DNA of 36,655 nt from an uncultured Bacteroides sp. (GTDB lineage Bacteria; Bacteroidota; Bacteroidia; Bacteroidales; Bacteroidaceae), in assembly GCA_900546645.1 (NCBI GenBank), contig URDR01000023.1, forward strand, positions 1-36,655, read 5' to 3'. A program made the translations under genes and the position numbers. A model generated the notes under the pieces. It did no database searches. It worked only from the letters and a program-made list of their open reading frames with translations, and had not been told where the DNA came from. Shown here one piece after another: positions 1 through 7,528 of the stretch (positions are counted from its first letter, which is position 1; the number at the start of each line of letters is the position of its first letter).

Positions 1-400
1 ATCTAAATTTTACTACCTTTGCCCTTGTTTGGAAGAACATACGTTTAGGAAACTTTTCGGTAAAGGCTGCCAGTATGGGAGGCAGCACGTACTGGGCAAT
101 GGTGGTACTGGCTCCCAAATGGAGTTCACCGGCATATTCGTTGTTGAGCAGATGCATGTCGTATTCCAGTTTGCGATAGGCAGAGAGGATGCGCTCGCAG
201 TGTTCAAGCAAGACCTCTCCGGCATGAGTCAGCGAGATGGTGTTTCCTTTACGGTCGAACAGACGGACGCCGTACAAGCTCTCCAGTTCACGCACGTGCT
301 TGGTTATGGCAGGCTGGCTGACAAACAATTCTTGCGAGGCTTTAGTGAAGCTCAGGTTATGAGCTACGCTGTAAAATGCTTTCAAGCGAAAATCGGACAT
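1..400 (-). CDS. LysR-family transcriptional regulator, 3' end missing (left window edge)
   Basis: The minus strand reads from an ATG at 400 to the window edge, giving about 133 residues that begin MSDFRLKAFYSVAHNLSFTK. This is the N-terminal winged helix-turn-helix of a LysR-type regulator: residues 15-40 carry the SFTKASQELFVSQPAITKHV helix-turn-helix, followed by the wing (RLFDRKGN..LTHAG), the linker helix and the start of the effector domain (GELHLGASTTIAQYVLPP). Such proteins bind promoter DNA and respond to a small ligand; the ligand cannot be told here. Only 5 nt separate it from the stop of the upstream hypothetical gene, so the two are probably cotranscribed. A full LysR protein is about 300 residues. 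The last 15 or so visible residues, after FPK, no longer look like the family, so a rearrangement or boundary near position 45 is possible. Confidence 0.85.
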   Translation of the reverse strand, partial: MSDFRLKAFYSVAHNLSFTKASQELFVSQPAITKHVRELESLYGVRLFDRKGNTISLTHAGEVLLEHCERILSAYRKLEYDMHLLNNEYAGELHLGASTTIAQYVLPPILAAFTEKFPKRMFFQTRAKVVKFR

Positions 401-405
401 GGTTT

Positions 406-987
406 TTACAATTCTTCGGAACGGATTCCTAACGACTGAAGTACGGCAAATCCCAACATTTCGAAAGCACATCCGGTTTCAAATGCGGGAGGATTCATGG
501 CAAACAGCGTCACGTTTTCTTTTTTCTTTATCTCTCCTAAAGCGGCTTTCAGGCGGGTAGCGTCATAGGTATCATCGGCTACCAATATCAGGCGTTTCAC
601 ATCATCGGATACGCCTGCCAACTGAAGTGACTCGATAAAAAGGTCTTCGCAGGTTGCCATATCCGAAGGCTGGAAAGCGAACAGTGAATATTCGCCCAAC
701 TGGCTCTTGAAGGCTACGTTATGAAGTTCCTTCTCTAAATCCGACGGAGCACAGTGGAGCAGAGCGGGTTGAGCTGAATCGTAAATAAAGATTACCTGAG
801 TCTCATTGTCGCCCAACTGCATTCCGGCATCCAGCGAAAGGCATTCCAGAAGCAACGGGAGGTCGGCTTCCGGCAATTCGCGATTCACTAAAGGGGCAAA
901 ATAGGTAGACATTCCTTTTACCGTCTGATCGAGGTATGAGGCATCTATCAGTATCACATTGGGGGCAAATTTTATTTTCTGTTCCAT
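406..987 (-). CDS. Bacteroidales-conserved hypothetical protein (DUF6621-like)
   Basis: A 193-residue soluble protein with no signal peptide or membrane segment. The N-terminal part (NVILIDASYLD) and middle (GDNETQVIFIYD, KRLILVADDTYD) suggest alternating beta strands and helices, possibly a Rossmann-like or NYN/PIN-like fold, but no catalytic motif can be assigned. From memory it resembles a Bacteroides family of about 190-200 residues catalogued as DUF6621; that name was not checked by a search. It is the first gene of a two-gene minus-strand unit with the LysR regulator, 5 nt apart. A -7 box lies about 78 bases upstream. Function unknown. Confidence 0.8.
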   Translation of the reverse strand: MEQKIKFAPNVILIDASYLDQTVKGMSTYFAPLVNRELPEADLPLLLECLSLDAGMQLGDNETQVIFIYDSAQPALLHCAPSDLEKELHNVAFKSQLGEYSLFAFQPSDMATCEDLFIESLQLAGVSDDVKRLILVADDTYDATRLKAALGEIKKKENVTLFAMNPPAFETGCAFEMLGFAVLQSLGIRSEEL

Positions 988-1064
988 CTGTCTATAGGCT
1001 TTTAAGTTTTGTTTTTATGTTTTCCAGTTCAGAAGCAGCAAGTGCAGGTCTGAGAGCTGTAACG

Positions 1065-1072
1065 CAAATATA
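1065..1072 (-). promoter_or_regulatory. -7 promoter box (TATATTTG) for the hypothetical-LysR pair
   Basis: Read on the minus strand this is TATATTTG, an exact match to the Bacteroidetes TAnnTTTG -7 element. It lies 78 bases upstream of the start at 987 and points towards it. No convincing TTTG is seen about 20 bases further up, so support rests on the -7 box and position. Confidence 0.5.
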
Positions 1073-1238
1073 CGACTTATTTTCATGTGAACTATCGCTA
1101 TGGCTAAGATTTAGGTCTTCTAAAACGGGGATTCATTCGCTTCGCCTTATTTTCATTGAATTTCCTTCAAAAGTATGGGCTTACTTTCTTTATTCAAACG
1201 ATATATGGGAATATGGCACGGAAAAAGTTGCCACCGAC

Positions 1239-1304
1239 TGACAAATAGTTAGTAAATCGGACAAAAATGCAGTTCACTCTTATTTCTAAATGACAAATAG
1301 TCAG
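1239..1304. promoter_or_regulatory. Paired inverted repeats upstream of clpB (candidate operator)
   Basis: Two near-identical sites lie at 1239-1252 (TGACAAATAGTTAG) and 1291-1304 (TGACAAATAGTCAG), starts 52 bases apart. Each is an inverted repeat of TGAC and GTCA (GTTA in the first copy) around AAATA. They are the most conspicuous element in the 540-base gap before the heat-shock gene clpB. A role as heat-shock operator or activator site is inference from position only; no clear TAnnTTTG box is visible between them and clpB. Confidence 0.35.
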
Positions 1305-1480
1305 AAAGATACCTCAAAACAGACTTGGCAAAGTTTTTGGACTAAGTAGAGCGAGTTCGGTTGCCCTACATCACGAGGAAACGAGACACAAGGTAGCCGG
1401 AGACGAGATTCTGAATTGCTTTAGCAGTTGAAAGTCTTGCCAACTGAGAGACTTAGAGGTTTATGACATAAGGACATAAG

Positions 1481-1520
1481 AAACTTAGAAACTCAGAGAA
1501 CTTAAAAACTCAAAAACTAA
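1481..1520 (+). repeat. Octamer tandem repeat (RRAACTYA-like) just before clpB
   Basis: Five degenerate octamers in a row (AAACTTAG, AAACTCAG, AGAACTTA, AAAACTCA, AAAACTAA) end 6 bases before the clpB start codon. The same octamer, in four copies, directly abuts the rlmH start at 7021-7052. It leaves the probable ribosome-landing region purine- and A-rich with little structure. The rest of the gap (1305-1480) shows no gene or clear promoter. Confidence 0.55.
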
Positions 1521-1526
1521 CAACAT

Positions 1527-4115
1527 ATGAACTTCAACAATTTTACAATCAAATCGCAGGAAGCCGTTCAACAAGCTGTCAACTTGGTACAAAGCCTCGG
1601 ACAGCAAGCCATCGAGCCGGAACACTTGTTGGCGGGAGTGCTGAAGGTAGGAGAAAATGTAACCAATTTTCTCTTCCAAAAACTCGGCATGAACGGACAG
1701 CAAATCAGTACCGTACTCGAACGACAGATTGCTTCACTGCCCAAAGTCTCAGGAGGTGAACCATACCTGAGCCGGGATGCCAATGAAGTGCTACAGAAAG
1801 CGGTTACATGCTCTAAGGAGCTGGGTGACGAGTATGTATCACTGGAGGCCATCATCCTTGCCTTGCTCAACGTAAAATCTACCGCAAGCACCCTACTCAA
1901 GGACGCCGGCATGACAGAAAAAGAATTACGCAGTGCCATCACCGAATTGCGTCAGGGTCAGAAAGTGACTTCTCAGTCGAGCGAGGATACTTATCAGTCG
2001 CTCAACAAGTATGCCATCAATCTGATTGAGGCAGCACGGAGCGGCAAACTCGACCCGGTAATCGGACGTGACGAGGAAATCCGCCGGGTACTGCAAATCT
2101 TGAGCCGACGTACCAAGAACAATCCGATACTGATAGGTGAACCGGGTACGGGTAAAACAGCCATCGTAGAGGGACTGGCACAGCGTATCTTGCGCGGTGA
2201 CGTGCCTGAAAACCTGAAGAACAAACAGCTCTACTCACTCGATATGGGTGCGCTGGTGGCAGGTGCCAAATATAAAGGTGAGTTCGAAGAACGACTGAAA
2301 TCGGTTATCAATGAGGTAACGAAATCAGACGGAAACATCATCCTCTTCATCGATGAAATCCACACCTTGGTGGGTGCAGGTAAAGGCGAAGGAGCCATGG
2401 ATGCTGCCAATATCCTGAAACCGGCACTGGCACGAGGCGAACTGCGCAGCATCGGTGCGACTACCTTAGACGAGTATCAGAAGTACTTTGAAAAGGATAA
2501 AGCACTGGAGCGCCGTTTCCAGACAGTCATGGTCAACGAGCCGGATACGCTGAGTTCTATCTCCATCCTCCGCGGACTGAAGGAGCGTTACGAAAACCAC
2601 CATCAGGTGCGTATCAAAGATGAGGCGATTATTGCAGCTGTGGAATTGAGCAACCGCTATATTACGGAACGTTTCTTGCCGGATAAGGCCATCGACCTGA
2701 TGGACGAGGCAGCTGCCAAATTGCGTATGGAGCGTGATTCACTGCCCGAAGAGCTGGACGAAATTGAACGCCGTTTGAAACAGCTGGAAATAGAACGTGA
2801 AGCCATCAAGCGCGAAAAAGACGAAGCCAAGCTGGCTCAGCTCAACAAGGAAATTGCCGAGCTGAAGGAACAGGAAACCTCGTACAAAGCAAAATGGCAG
2901 AGCGAAAAAGAACTGGTGAACAAGATTCAGCAGAATAAGCAGGAAATAGAACAGCTGAAATTTGAAGCCGACAAGGCGGAACGCGAAGGCGACTACGGAA
3001 GGGTAGCCGAAATTCGTTACGGCAAACTCAAATCGCTGGAGGATGAAATCCGAACCATTCAGGAAGACCTGAAGCACAAGCAGGGCGACAGTGCTCTGAT
3101 TAAGGAGGAAGTGACCGCCGAAGACATTGCCGATGTGGTATCACGCTGGACGGGAATTCCGGTCAACAAGATGCTGCAGAGCGAGCGGGAGAAGTTGCTT
3201 CATCTGGAAGACGAACTCCATCACCGCGTTATCGGTCAAGATGAAGCCATCCAGGCTGTAGCCGATGCCGTACGACGCAGCCGTGCCGGACTGCAAGATC
3301 CTCGCCGACCGATTGGCTCATTCATCTTCCTCGGTACCACCGGGGTAGGTAAGACAGAGCTGGCAAAAGCACTGGCTGAATACCTGTTTGACGACGAAAG
3401 CCTGATGACGCGTATCGATATGAGTGAATATCAGGAGAAACATTCCGTTTCCCGACTCATCGGAGCGCCTCCGGGATACGTGGGTTACGATGAGGGCGGA
3501 CAGCTGACCGAAGCCGTACGGCGCAAACCGTATTCTGTGGTGCTGTTCGATGAAATCGAAAAAGCTCATCCCGATGTATTCAATATCTTGCTTCAGGTAT
3601 TGGACGACGGACGGTTGACCGACAACAAGGGACGTACGGTGAACTTCAAGAACACCATCATCATCATGACTTCAAACTTGGGAAGTGCCTATATACAGAG
3701 CCAGTTTGAGAAGATTACCGAAGCCAACCGCAATCAGGTGGTAGAGGAAACCAAGAATGAGGTGATGAACATGCTGAAGAAAACCATCCGTCCGGAGTTC
3801 TTGAACCGTATCGACGAAACGATTATGTTCCTGCCGCTGAACAAGACGGAAATCGAACAAATCGTACGTCTGCAGATTAACGGCATCAAGCATATGCTGG
3901 AAGAAAACGGCGTAACCTTGCAGATGACCGACGAGGCAGTGGACTTCATCGCTACCGCAGGCTATGACCCTGAGTTCGGTGCACGTCCGGTGAAACGTGC
4001 CATCCAGCGTTACTTGCTTAACGATTTATCGAAGAAGCTCTTGTCGCAGGAAGTTGACCGTGAGCGTCCGATTATCGTGGAGCGCAGTGCCGACGGACTG
4101 AAGTTCCGCAACTGA
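1527..4115 (+). CDS. clpB: ATP-dependent disaggregase ClpB
   Basis: 862 residues, the normal size for ClpB/Hsp104, a hexameric AAA+ machine that pulls aggregated proteins apart together with DnaK. Domains in order: Clp N-terminal repeats (about 1-145); first AAA+ ring with Walker A GEPGTGKT at 204-211 and Walker B ending IDE at 275-277; a long charged coiled-coil middle domain (about 400-530, rich in E, K, Q heptads) that distinguishes ClpB from ClpA and ClpC; second AAA+ ring with Walker A GTTGVGKT at 603-610 and the GAPPGYVGY pore loop; C-terminal D2-small domain (FGARPVKRAIQR). The ATG at 1527 follows an A-rich octamer repeat. A strong hairpin terminator follows the stop. Heat induction is expected from the family; the paired TGAC/GTCA repeats upstream are the visible candidate control site. 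Confidence 0.98.
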   Translation: MNFNNFTIKSQEAVQQAVNLVQSLGQQAIEPEHLLAGVLKVGENVTNFLFQKLGMNGQQISTVLERQIASLPKVSGGEPYLSRDANEVLQKAVTCSKELGDEYVSLEAIILALLNVKSTASTLLKDAGMTEKELRSAITELRQGQKVTSQSSEDTYQSLNKYAINLIEAARSGKLDPVIGRDEEIRRVLQILSRRTKNNPILIGEPGTGKTAIVEGLAQRILRGDVPENLKNKQLYSLDMGALVAGAKYKGEFEERLKSVINEVTKSDGNIILFIDEIHTLVGAGKGEGAMDAANILKPALARGELRSIGATTLDEYQKYFEKDKALERRFQTVMVNEPDTLSSISILRGLKERYENHHQVRIKDEAIIAAVELSNRYITERFLPDKAIDLMDEAAAKLRMERDSLPEELDEIERRLKQLEIEREAIKREKDEAKLAQLNKEIAELKEQETSYKAKWQSEKELVNKIQQNKQEIEQLKFEADKAEREGDYGRVAEIRYGKLKSLEDEIRTIQEDLKHKQGDSALIKEEVTAEDIADVVSRWTGIPVNKMLQSEREKLLHLEDELHHRVIGQDEAIQAVADAVRRSRAGLQDPRRPIGSFIFLGTTGVGKTELAKALAEYLFDDESLMTRIDMSEYQEKHSVSRLIGAPPGYVGYDEGGQLTEAVRRKPYSVVLFDEIEKAHPDVFNILLQVLDDGRLTDNKGRTVNFKNTIIIMTSNLGSAYIQSQFEKITEANRNQVVEETKNEVMNMLKKTIRPEFLNRIDETIMFLPLNKTEIEQIVRLQINGIKHMLEENGVTLQMTDEAVDFIATAGYDPEFGARPVKRAIQRYLLNDLSKKLLSQEVDRERPIIVERSADGLKFRN

Positions 4116-4139
4116 CCGGAATTTACTAAACTGCTTACA

Positions 4140-4190
4140 AAAATCCCCTCTCTCCGGAGTTTTCCGTAAACTTTGGAGAGAGGGGATTTT
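4140..4190. terminator. Bidirectional terminator between clpB and the nuclease gene
   Basis: A 16-bp perfect stem (AAAATCCCCTCTCTCC at 4140-4155 pairing with 4175-4190) around a 19-base loop. The right arm ends in TTTT and the left begins in AAAA, so it can stop transcription from clpB and from the converging gene. Confidence 0.85.
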
Positions 4191-4261
4191 CATTCAAAAA
4201 AACATCAGTAACATTATGTCCGAGATGTCATTTGTATCACAACAGAGTCACATTTACTCTA

Positions 4262-4864
4262 TTAAGAGCCCCAACGAAGCCAAAATTCATTAAATATTTC
4301 ACTTTCAGTAGGCTTTTCATCTTCAAGAAGTTCATAAAACGAGAATACTTTAAACCCGAAATTCTCTGCTACCTCATACTGCCTAAAATTTTTATCCCCT
4401 CTTTCTATACATGTAATTAAGGCATATTTAAGTTCTCTTTCCTCATTTTGTTCTTTATAGTAATCTTCGAATTTTCTTTTATATACCTCTAATTGATTCT
4501 TACAACTACCGTCCGTGTCTGTTGTATTACGCAGGCCGGAATAAAATTTATCTTCGATAAGGATTGCATATTGTTTTTCAGCCTTATTCATTATAGCATC
4601 AACTTCAACAAACAAGTCTATCCTCTCCCATTGTTTCCAAACTTCCACTCTTTTAAATTCAACAGATTCAATATCTGAAACAGCTATATCAAGCAATTTA
4701 CAAAGCATATACCGGCATTTGGAATATAGGATAGGCTTCTCTGTCTTGCACATTGATTGTGCTCTTCTTAAGCACCATGAAATAACATAATCCATAACAG
4801 TTTCTGCATGACCGTCTTTATCTGATGAGTCTTGCATTAATTTTGGCATTTCTTCTTTTATCAT
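4262..4864 (-). CDS. Small PD-(D/E)XK nuclease-like protein, possibly truncated
   Basis: About 200 residues from an ATG at 4864; a TTG at 4876 is the only alternative, since TAA stands just before it in frame. The core RIDLFVEVD (D83), then ILIEDKFYS (E104, D105, K106) and a later QLEVYKRKF segment fit the PD-(D/E)XK superfamily, closest in style to the PDDEXK_4 group of defence-associated or hypothetical nucleases. The start-side block typical of that group (an HS..LAWLL..P..HG stretch) is not clearly present, so the gene may have lost its 5' end. It begins only 15-21 bases after the nadC terminator, leaving no room for its own promoter. It is more AT-rich than its neighbours, which suggests acquisition. 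Substrate unknown. Confidence 0.65.
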   Translation of the reverse strand: MIKEEMPKLMQDSSDKDGHAETVMDYVISWCLRRAQSMCKTEKPILYSKCRYMLCKLLDIAVSDIESVEFKRVEVWKQWERIDLFVEVDAIMNKAEKQYAILIEDKFYSGLRNTTDTDGSCKNQLEVYKRKFEDYYKEQNEERELKYALITCIERGDKNFRQYEVAENFGFKVFSFYELLEDEKPTESEIFNEFWLRWGS

Positions 4865-4878
4865 CCCGATTAGCAATT

Positions 4879-4925
4879 AAAAAAGAGGATACGCCTGCGG
4901 ATATCTGTCCAGGCATACCCTCTTT
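4879..4925 (-). terminator. Rho-independent terminator of nadC
   Basis: On the minus strand a 13-bp stem, perfect when G-U pairs are allowed (4910-4922 with 4885-4897), around a 12-base loop is followed by a run of T (4879-4884). It closes nadC. The stop codon that limits the next gene lies inside the T run. Confidence 0.8.
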
Positions 4926-4952
4926 GACCTATCATTTTCTATGAAATCCCGC

Positions 4953-5807
4953 TTAGCAAGCTTTGAAACTCATGTCCAATCCCTTGACCGAGTGAGTAAG
5001 CGCACCCACAGAAATAAAATCTACGCCACACTCTGCATAGTCGCGCAGCGTATCAAACGTAATACCGCCCGATGACTCCGTTTCATAACGTCCAGCCACC
5101 ATTTCAACGGCTTTCTTCGTATTTTCAGGAGTAAAGTTATCAAGCATGATACGGTCTACGCCACCCAGATCGAGCACCTGCTGCAGTTCATCGAAGTTAC
5201 GCACCTCAATTTCAATCTTCAGGTCCTTTCCCTTCGCTTTGCAATATTCCTTGGCACGGGTAATTGCCTTGTCAATGCCACCGGCAAAGTCTACGTGGTT
5301 ATCCTTCAGCAGAATCATGTCGAACAAGCCGATACGGTGATTCACCCCTCCGCCGATTTTCACAGCCATCTTTTCAAGGATACGCATACCCGGAGTGGTT
5401 TTACGCGTATCAAGCACGCGGGTGTGGGTTCCTTCCAGGCGCTTCACGTAACGGCTGGTCATGGTAGCGATACCGCTCATGCGCTGCATGATGTTCAGCA
5501 TCAGACGTTCGGTCTGCAACAGTGACTGAATCTTGCCTTCCACCACCATCGCTACATCGCCCGGCTTCACGTGGGCTCCGTCGTTGATAAACACCTCTAC
5601 TTTCATTGTAGGGTCGAAACGGTGGAACACTTCTTTTGCCACTTCGATACCAGCCAAGATGCCTTCTTCCTTAATCAACAACTTTGATTTTCCCATGGCA
5701 TCGGCAGGGATACACGACAGCGTGGTATGGTCGCCATCACCTATATCTTCAGCAAACGACAAGTCTATCAGACGGTCGATCAAATCTTTTACAACTTTTT
5801 CATCCAT
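4953..5807 (-). CDS. nadC: Nicotinate-nucleotide pyrophosphorylase (quinolinate phosphoribosyltransferase)
   Basis: 284 residues from the ATG at 5807 (MDEKVVKDLIDRLIDLSFAE). The longer frame up to 5873 is rejected because it runs through the promoter. NadC converts quinolinate and PRPP to nicotinate mononucleotide, CO2 and PPi, the last step of de novo NAD precursor synthesis. Family marks are the N-terminal AEDIGDGDHTT, the RVLDTRKTTPGMR active-site segment, GGGVNHRIGLFDMILLKDNH, the acidic IEIEVRN strand and the phosphate-binding C-terminal ESSGGI and ISVGALTHS. Length and motifs are complete. nadA and nadB are not in the window; the gene stands alone, divergent from an EamA exporter with which it shares a promoter region. 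Confidence 0.97.
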   Translation of the reverse strand: MDEKVVKDLIDRLIDLSFAEDIGDGDHTTLSCIPADAMGKSKLLIKEEGILAGIEVAKEVFHRFDPTMKVEVFINDGAHVKPGDVAMVVEGKIQSLLQTERLMLNIMQRMSGIATMTSRYVKRLEGTHTRVLDTRKTTPGMRILEKMAVKIGGGVNHRIGLFDMILLKDNHVDFAGGIDKAITRAKEYCKAKGKDLKIEIEVRNFDELQQVLDLGGVDRIMLDNFTPENTKKAVEMVAGRYETESSGGITFDTLRDYAECGVDFISVGALTHSVKGLDMSFKAC

Positions 5808-5832
5808 TGCTTTAATCTTTATAATTTCTATT

Positions 5833-5865
5833 TTTGGCAAAGGTAGAATTTTATTCGTATTTTTG
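5833..5865 (+). promoter_or_regulatory. Promoter of the EamA exporter gene
   Basis: Plus-strand TTTG at 5833-5836, 21 bases, then TATTTTTG at 5858-5865. Both match the Bacteroidetes -33 and -7 elements. The -7 box sits on the -33 position of the nadC promoter and the reverse also holds, so the two cannot easily be occupied at once. Confidence 0.6.
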
Positions 5866-5867
5866 CA
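5838..5867 (-). promoter_or_regulatory. nadC: nadC promoter
   Basis: Minus-strand -7 box TACCTTTG at 5838-5845, 31 bases from the nadC start, with TTG at 5865-5867 about 20 bases upstream. It interlocks with the divergent promoter on the other strand. Confidence 0.6.
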
Positions 5868-5926
5868 ACACAATTATCCGACAAGTATTTTTTAACTTTC
5901 TATTTTTTGCAAAAACAGATAAAGCC

Positions 5927-6820
5927 ATGTCACTCTCTTTTCTTACGAAATCAGACTCCACAAAATATCATCTGATAGCCATACTAACCGTGGGAGTATG
6001 GGGAACGACTTTCATTTCAACCAAGATTCTGATTGAGAACGGACTCTCTCCACAGGATATTTTCTTCCTCCGCTTCCTGATTGCCTACCTCGGCATCTGG
6101 CTGATTTCACCCCGGCGGATTCTGGCTTACCGGTGGAAGGATGAACTGCTTTTTCTGGGAGCCGGACTGACAGGGGGTACGCTGTATTTCCTGACTGAAA
6201 ACACAGCGCTGAGCCTTACGCAGACCACCAACGTGGCTTTTATCATCTGCACCACTCCCCTGCTCACCACCGCACTGGCCTTGCTCACCCGGCAACAGGA
6301 AAAGGCCGGAAAGATGCTGATTATCGGCTCTGTCATTGCTTTATTAGGAGTAGGGTTGCTGATATTCAACGGAAGTTTCGTATTAAAGCTCTCTCCTATG
6401 GGCGATTTCCTTACCGTTTGCGCTGCCCTTTCATGGGCTTTCTACAGCTTGATTATCCGCAAACTGTCTGGACGCTACAGTGCTACTTTCGTGGCACGGA
6501 AAGTCTTCTTCTATGGTCTTATCACCGTATTGCCTGCTTTCATTGTCCACCCGTTCTCCTTTCCCCTGTCCGGCTTTGCTAATCCGGAAGTATGGATGAA
6601 CCTCCTCTTTCTAAGCGTACTGGCTTCACTGATCTGCTTTGCCGTATGGAATGTCATCCTCAAGCAACTGGGCACCATACAGGCTTCAAACTATCTGTAT
6701 CTGAATCCGCTCTTTACCACCTTGGCGGCTTCCATTTTTCTGGATGAGCATATTACCATCTATGCCATTGCAGGCGTGGCCATGGTACTGGGAGGGGTAT
6801 TTATCGGTGCAAGGCAGTAG
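5927..6820 (+). CDS. EamA/DMT-family permease
   Basis: 297 residues from the ATG at 5927 (MSLSFLTKSDSTKYHLIAIL). An earlier in-frame ATG at 5834 is rejected because it lies inside the promoter. The protein shows about ten hydrophobic segments arranged as two EamA repeats; the first begins with the family mark GVWGTTFISTKIL, the second with LTVCAALSWAFYSLIIRKLSG. Members of the drug/metabolite transporter superfamily export or import small metabolites, often amino acids, through the inner membrane; the substrate cannot be deduced. Its divergent, interlocked promoter with nadC suggests coordinated or mutually exclusive expression. No operon partner is present downstream. Confidence 0.9.
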   Translation: MSLSFLTKSDSTKYHLIAILTVGVWGTTFISTKILIENGLSPQDIFFLRFLIAYLGIWLISPRRILAYRWKDELLFLGAGLTGGTLYFLTENTALSLTQTTNVAFIICTTPLLTTALALLTRQQEKAGKMLIIGSVIALLGVGLLIFNGSFVLKLSPMGDFLTVCAALSWAFYSLIIRKLSGRYSATFVARKVFFYGLITVLPAFIVHPFSFPLSGFANPEVWMNLLFLSVLASLICFAVWNVILKQLGTIQASNYLYLNPLFTTLAASIFLDEHITIYAIAGVAMVLGGVFIGARQ

Positions 6821-7053
6821 AATACCAGGAGTCTTCACCTGGCCAAATGAAGAATGAAGGATGAAGAATTATAGTTAAATATAATTAGTTTGCGAAAGAT
6901 ATTTCGACGATTTGTCATCCTGAACGGAGTAAAGGATCTCGTAAACACCCACATGGTTGCATTCGAGACGCTTCGCTCTGCATGACAGCCGGTTTTCGCA
7001 ATTCATTTTTAATAAGTATAAGAACTCAAGAACTTAAAAACTTAAAAACTCAA
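6821..7053. repeat. Intergenic repeat region with REP-like inverted repeat and octamer array before rlmH
   Basis: After the exporter comes a short TGAAGRA heptamer run (about 6847-6868). Next is an imperfect inverted repeat: the left arm 6913-6941 (TGTCATCCTGAACGGAG..ATCTCG) matches the reverse complement of the right arm 6964-6987 (TGTCATGCAGAGCGAAGCG..TCTCG). This is the TGTCAT(C/T)CTGA family of dispersed intergenic repeats seen in many Bacteroidetes genomes. Four octamers (AGAACTCA, AGAACTTA, AAAACTTA, AAAACTCA) at 7021-7052 lead into the rlmH start. No clear promoter box is seen; TTAGTTTG near 6886-6893 is one mismatch from the -7 consensus. Confidence 0.6.
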
Positions 7054-7527
7054 ATGAAATTCATACTCTTAGTTGTAGGAAAAACCGTAGAAAAACATTA
7101 TATCACCGCCATAGCCGATTACGTGGAACGCACCAAGCACTACACCTCGTTCGACATGGAAGTGATACCCGAACTAAAAAATACCAAGAGCCTGAGCATG
7201 GAGCAACAGAAAGAAAAAGAAGGCGAACTGATACTGAAAGCTCTCCAGCCCGGCGATGTAGTGGTATTGCTCGACGAACACGGAAAAGAATTCCGCTCCG
7301 TAGAATTCGCCAACTGGATAGAACGGAAGATGCACACCGTAAACAAACGACTGGTATTCATCATCGGAGGTCCCTATGGTTTCGCCCCATCCGTATATGC
7401 CGCAGCACAAGAGAAAATCTCCCTTTCCAAGATGACCTTCTCTCATCAGATGATACGCCTCATCTTTGTAGAACAACTCTACCGTGCGCTGAGCATCTTG
7501 AACAACAGCCCGTACCACCACGAATAG
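7054..7527 (+). CDS. rlmH: 23S rRNA (pseudouridine1915-N3)-methyltransferase RlmH
   Basis: 157 residues from the ATG at 7054 (MKFILLVVGKTVEKHYITAI), the usual RlmH length; the longer frame from 6982 is an extension through the repeat. RlmH is a small SPOUT-fold homodimer that methylates pseudouridine 1915 in helix 69 of the assembled 70S ribosome. Visible marks are the VVLLDEHGKEFRSVEFA segment, the cofactor-binding VFIIGGPYGF, and the C-terminal KMTFSHQMIRLIFVEQLYRA and SPYHHE end. It converges with the glucosaminidase gene with a single base between the two stop codons and no terminator. Confidence 0.96.
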   Translation: MKFILLVVGKTVEKHYITAIADYVERTKHYTSFDMEVIPELKNTKSLSMEQQKEKEGELILKALQPGDVVVLLDEHGKEFRSVEFANWIERKMHTVNKRLVFIIGGPYGFAPSVYAAAQEKISLSKMTFSHQMIRLIFVEQLYRALSILNNSPYHHE

Positions 7528-7528
7528 A

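Noticed and set aside
936..1241. Plus-strand open frame of 101 codons before clpB
   Set aside because: Starts inside the hypothetical gene on the other strand, runs through a -7 box, and has no protein-like pattern.
1345..1440. Diverged copy of the TGTCAT-type repeat before clpB (GAGATTCTGAAT stretch)
   Set aside because: Similarity is short and the arms do not pair; not enough to call.
5808..5873. N-terminal extension of NadC
   Set aside because: It passes through the nadC -7 box; the family N-terminus begins at the ATG at 5807.
5834..5926. N-terminal extension of the EamA protein to an upstream ATG
   Set aside because: The extension covers both promoter boxes and would add a non-family segment.
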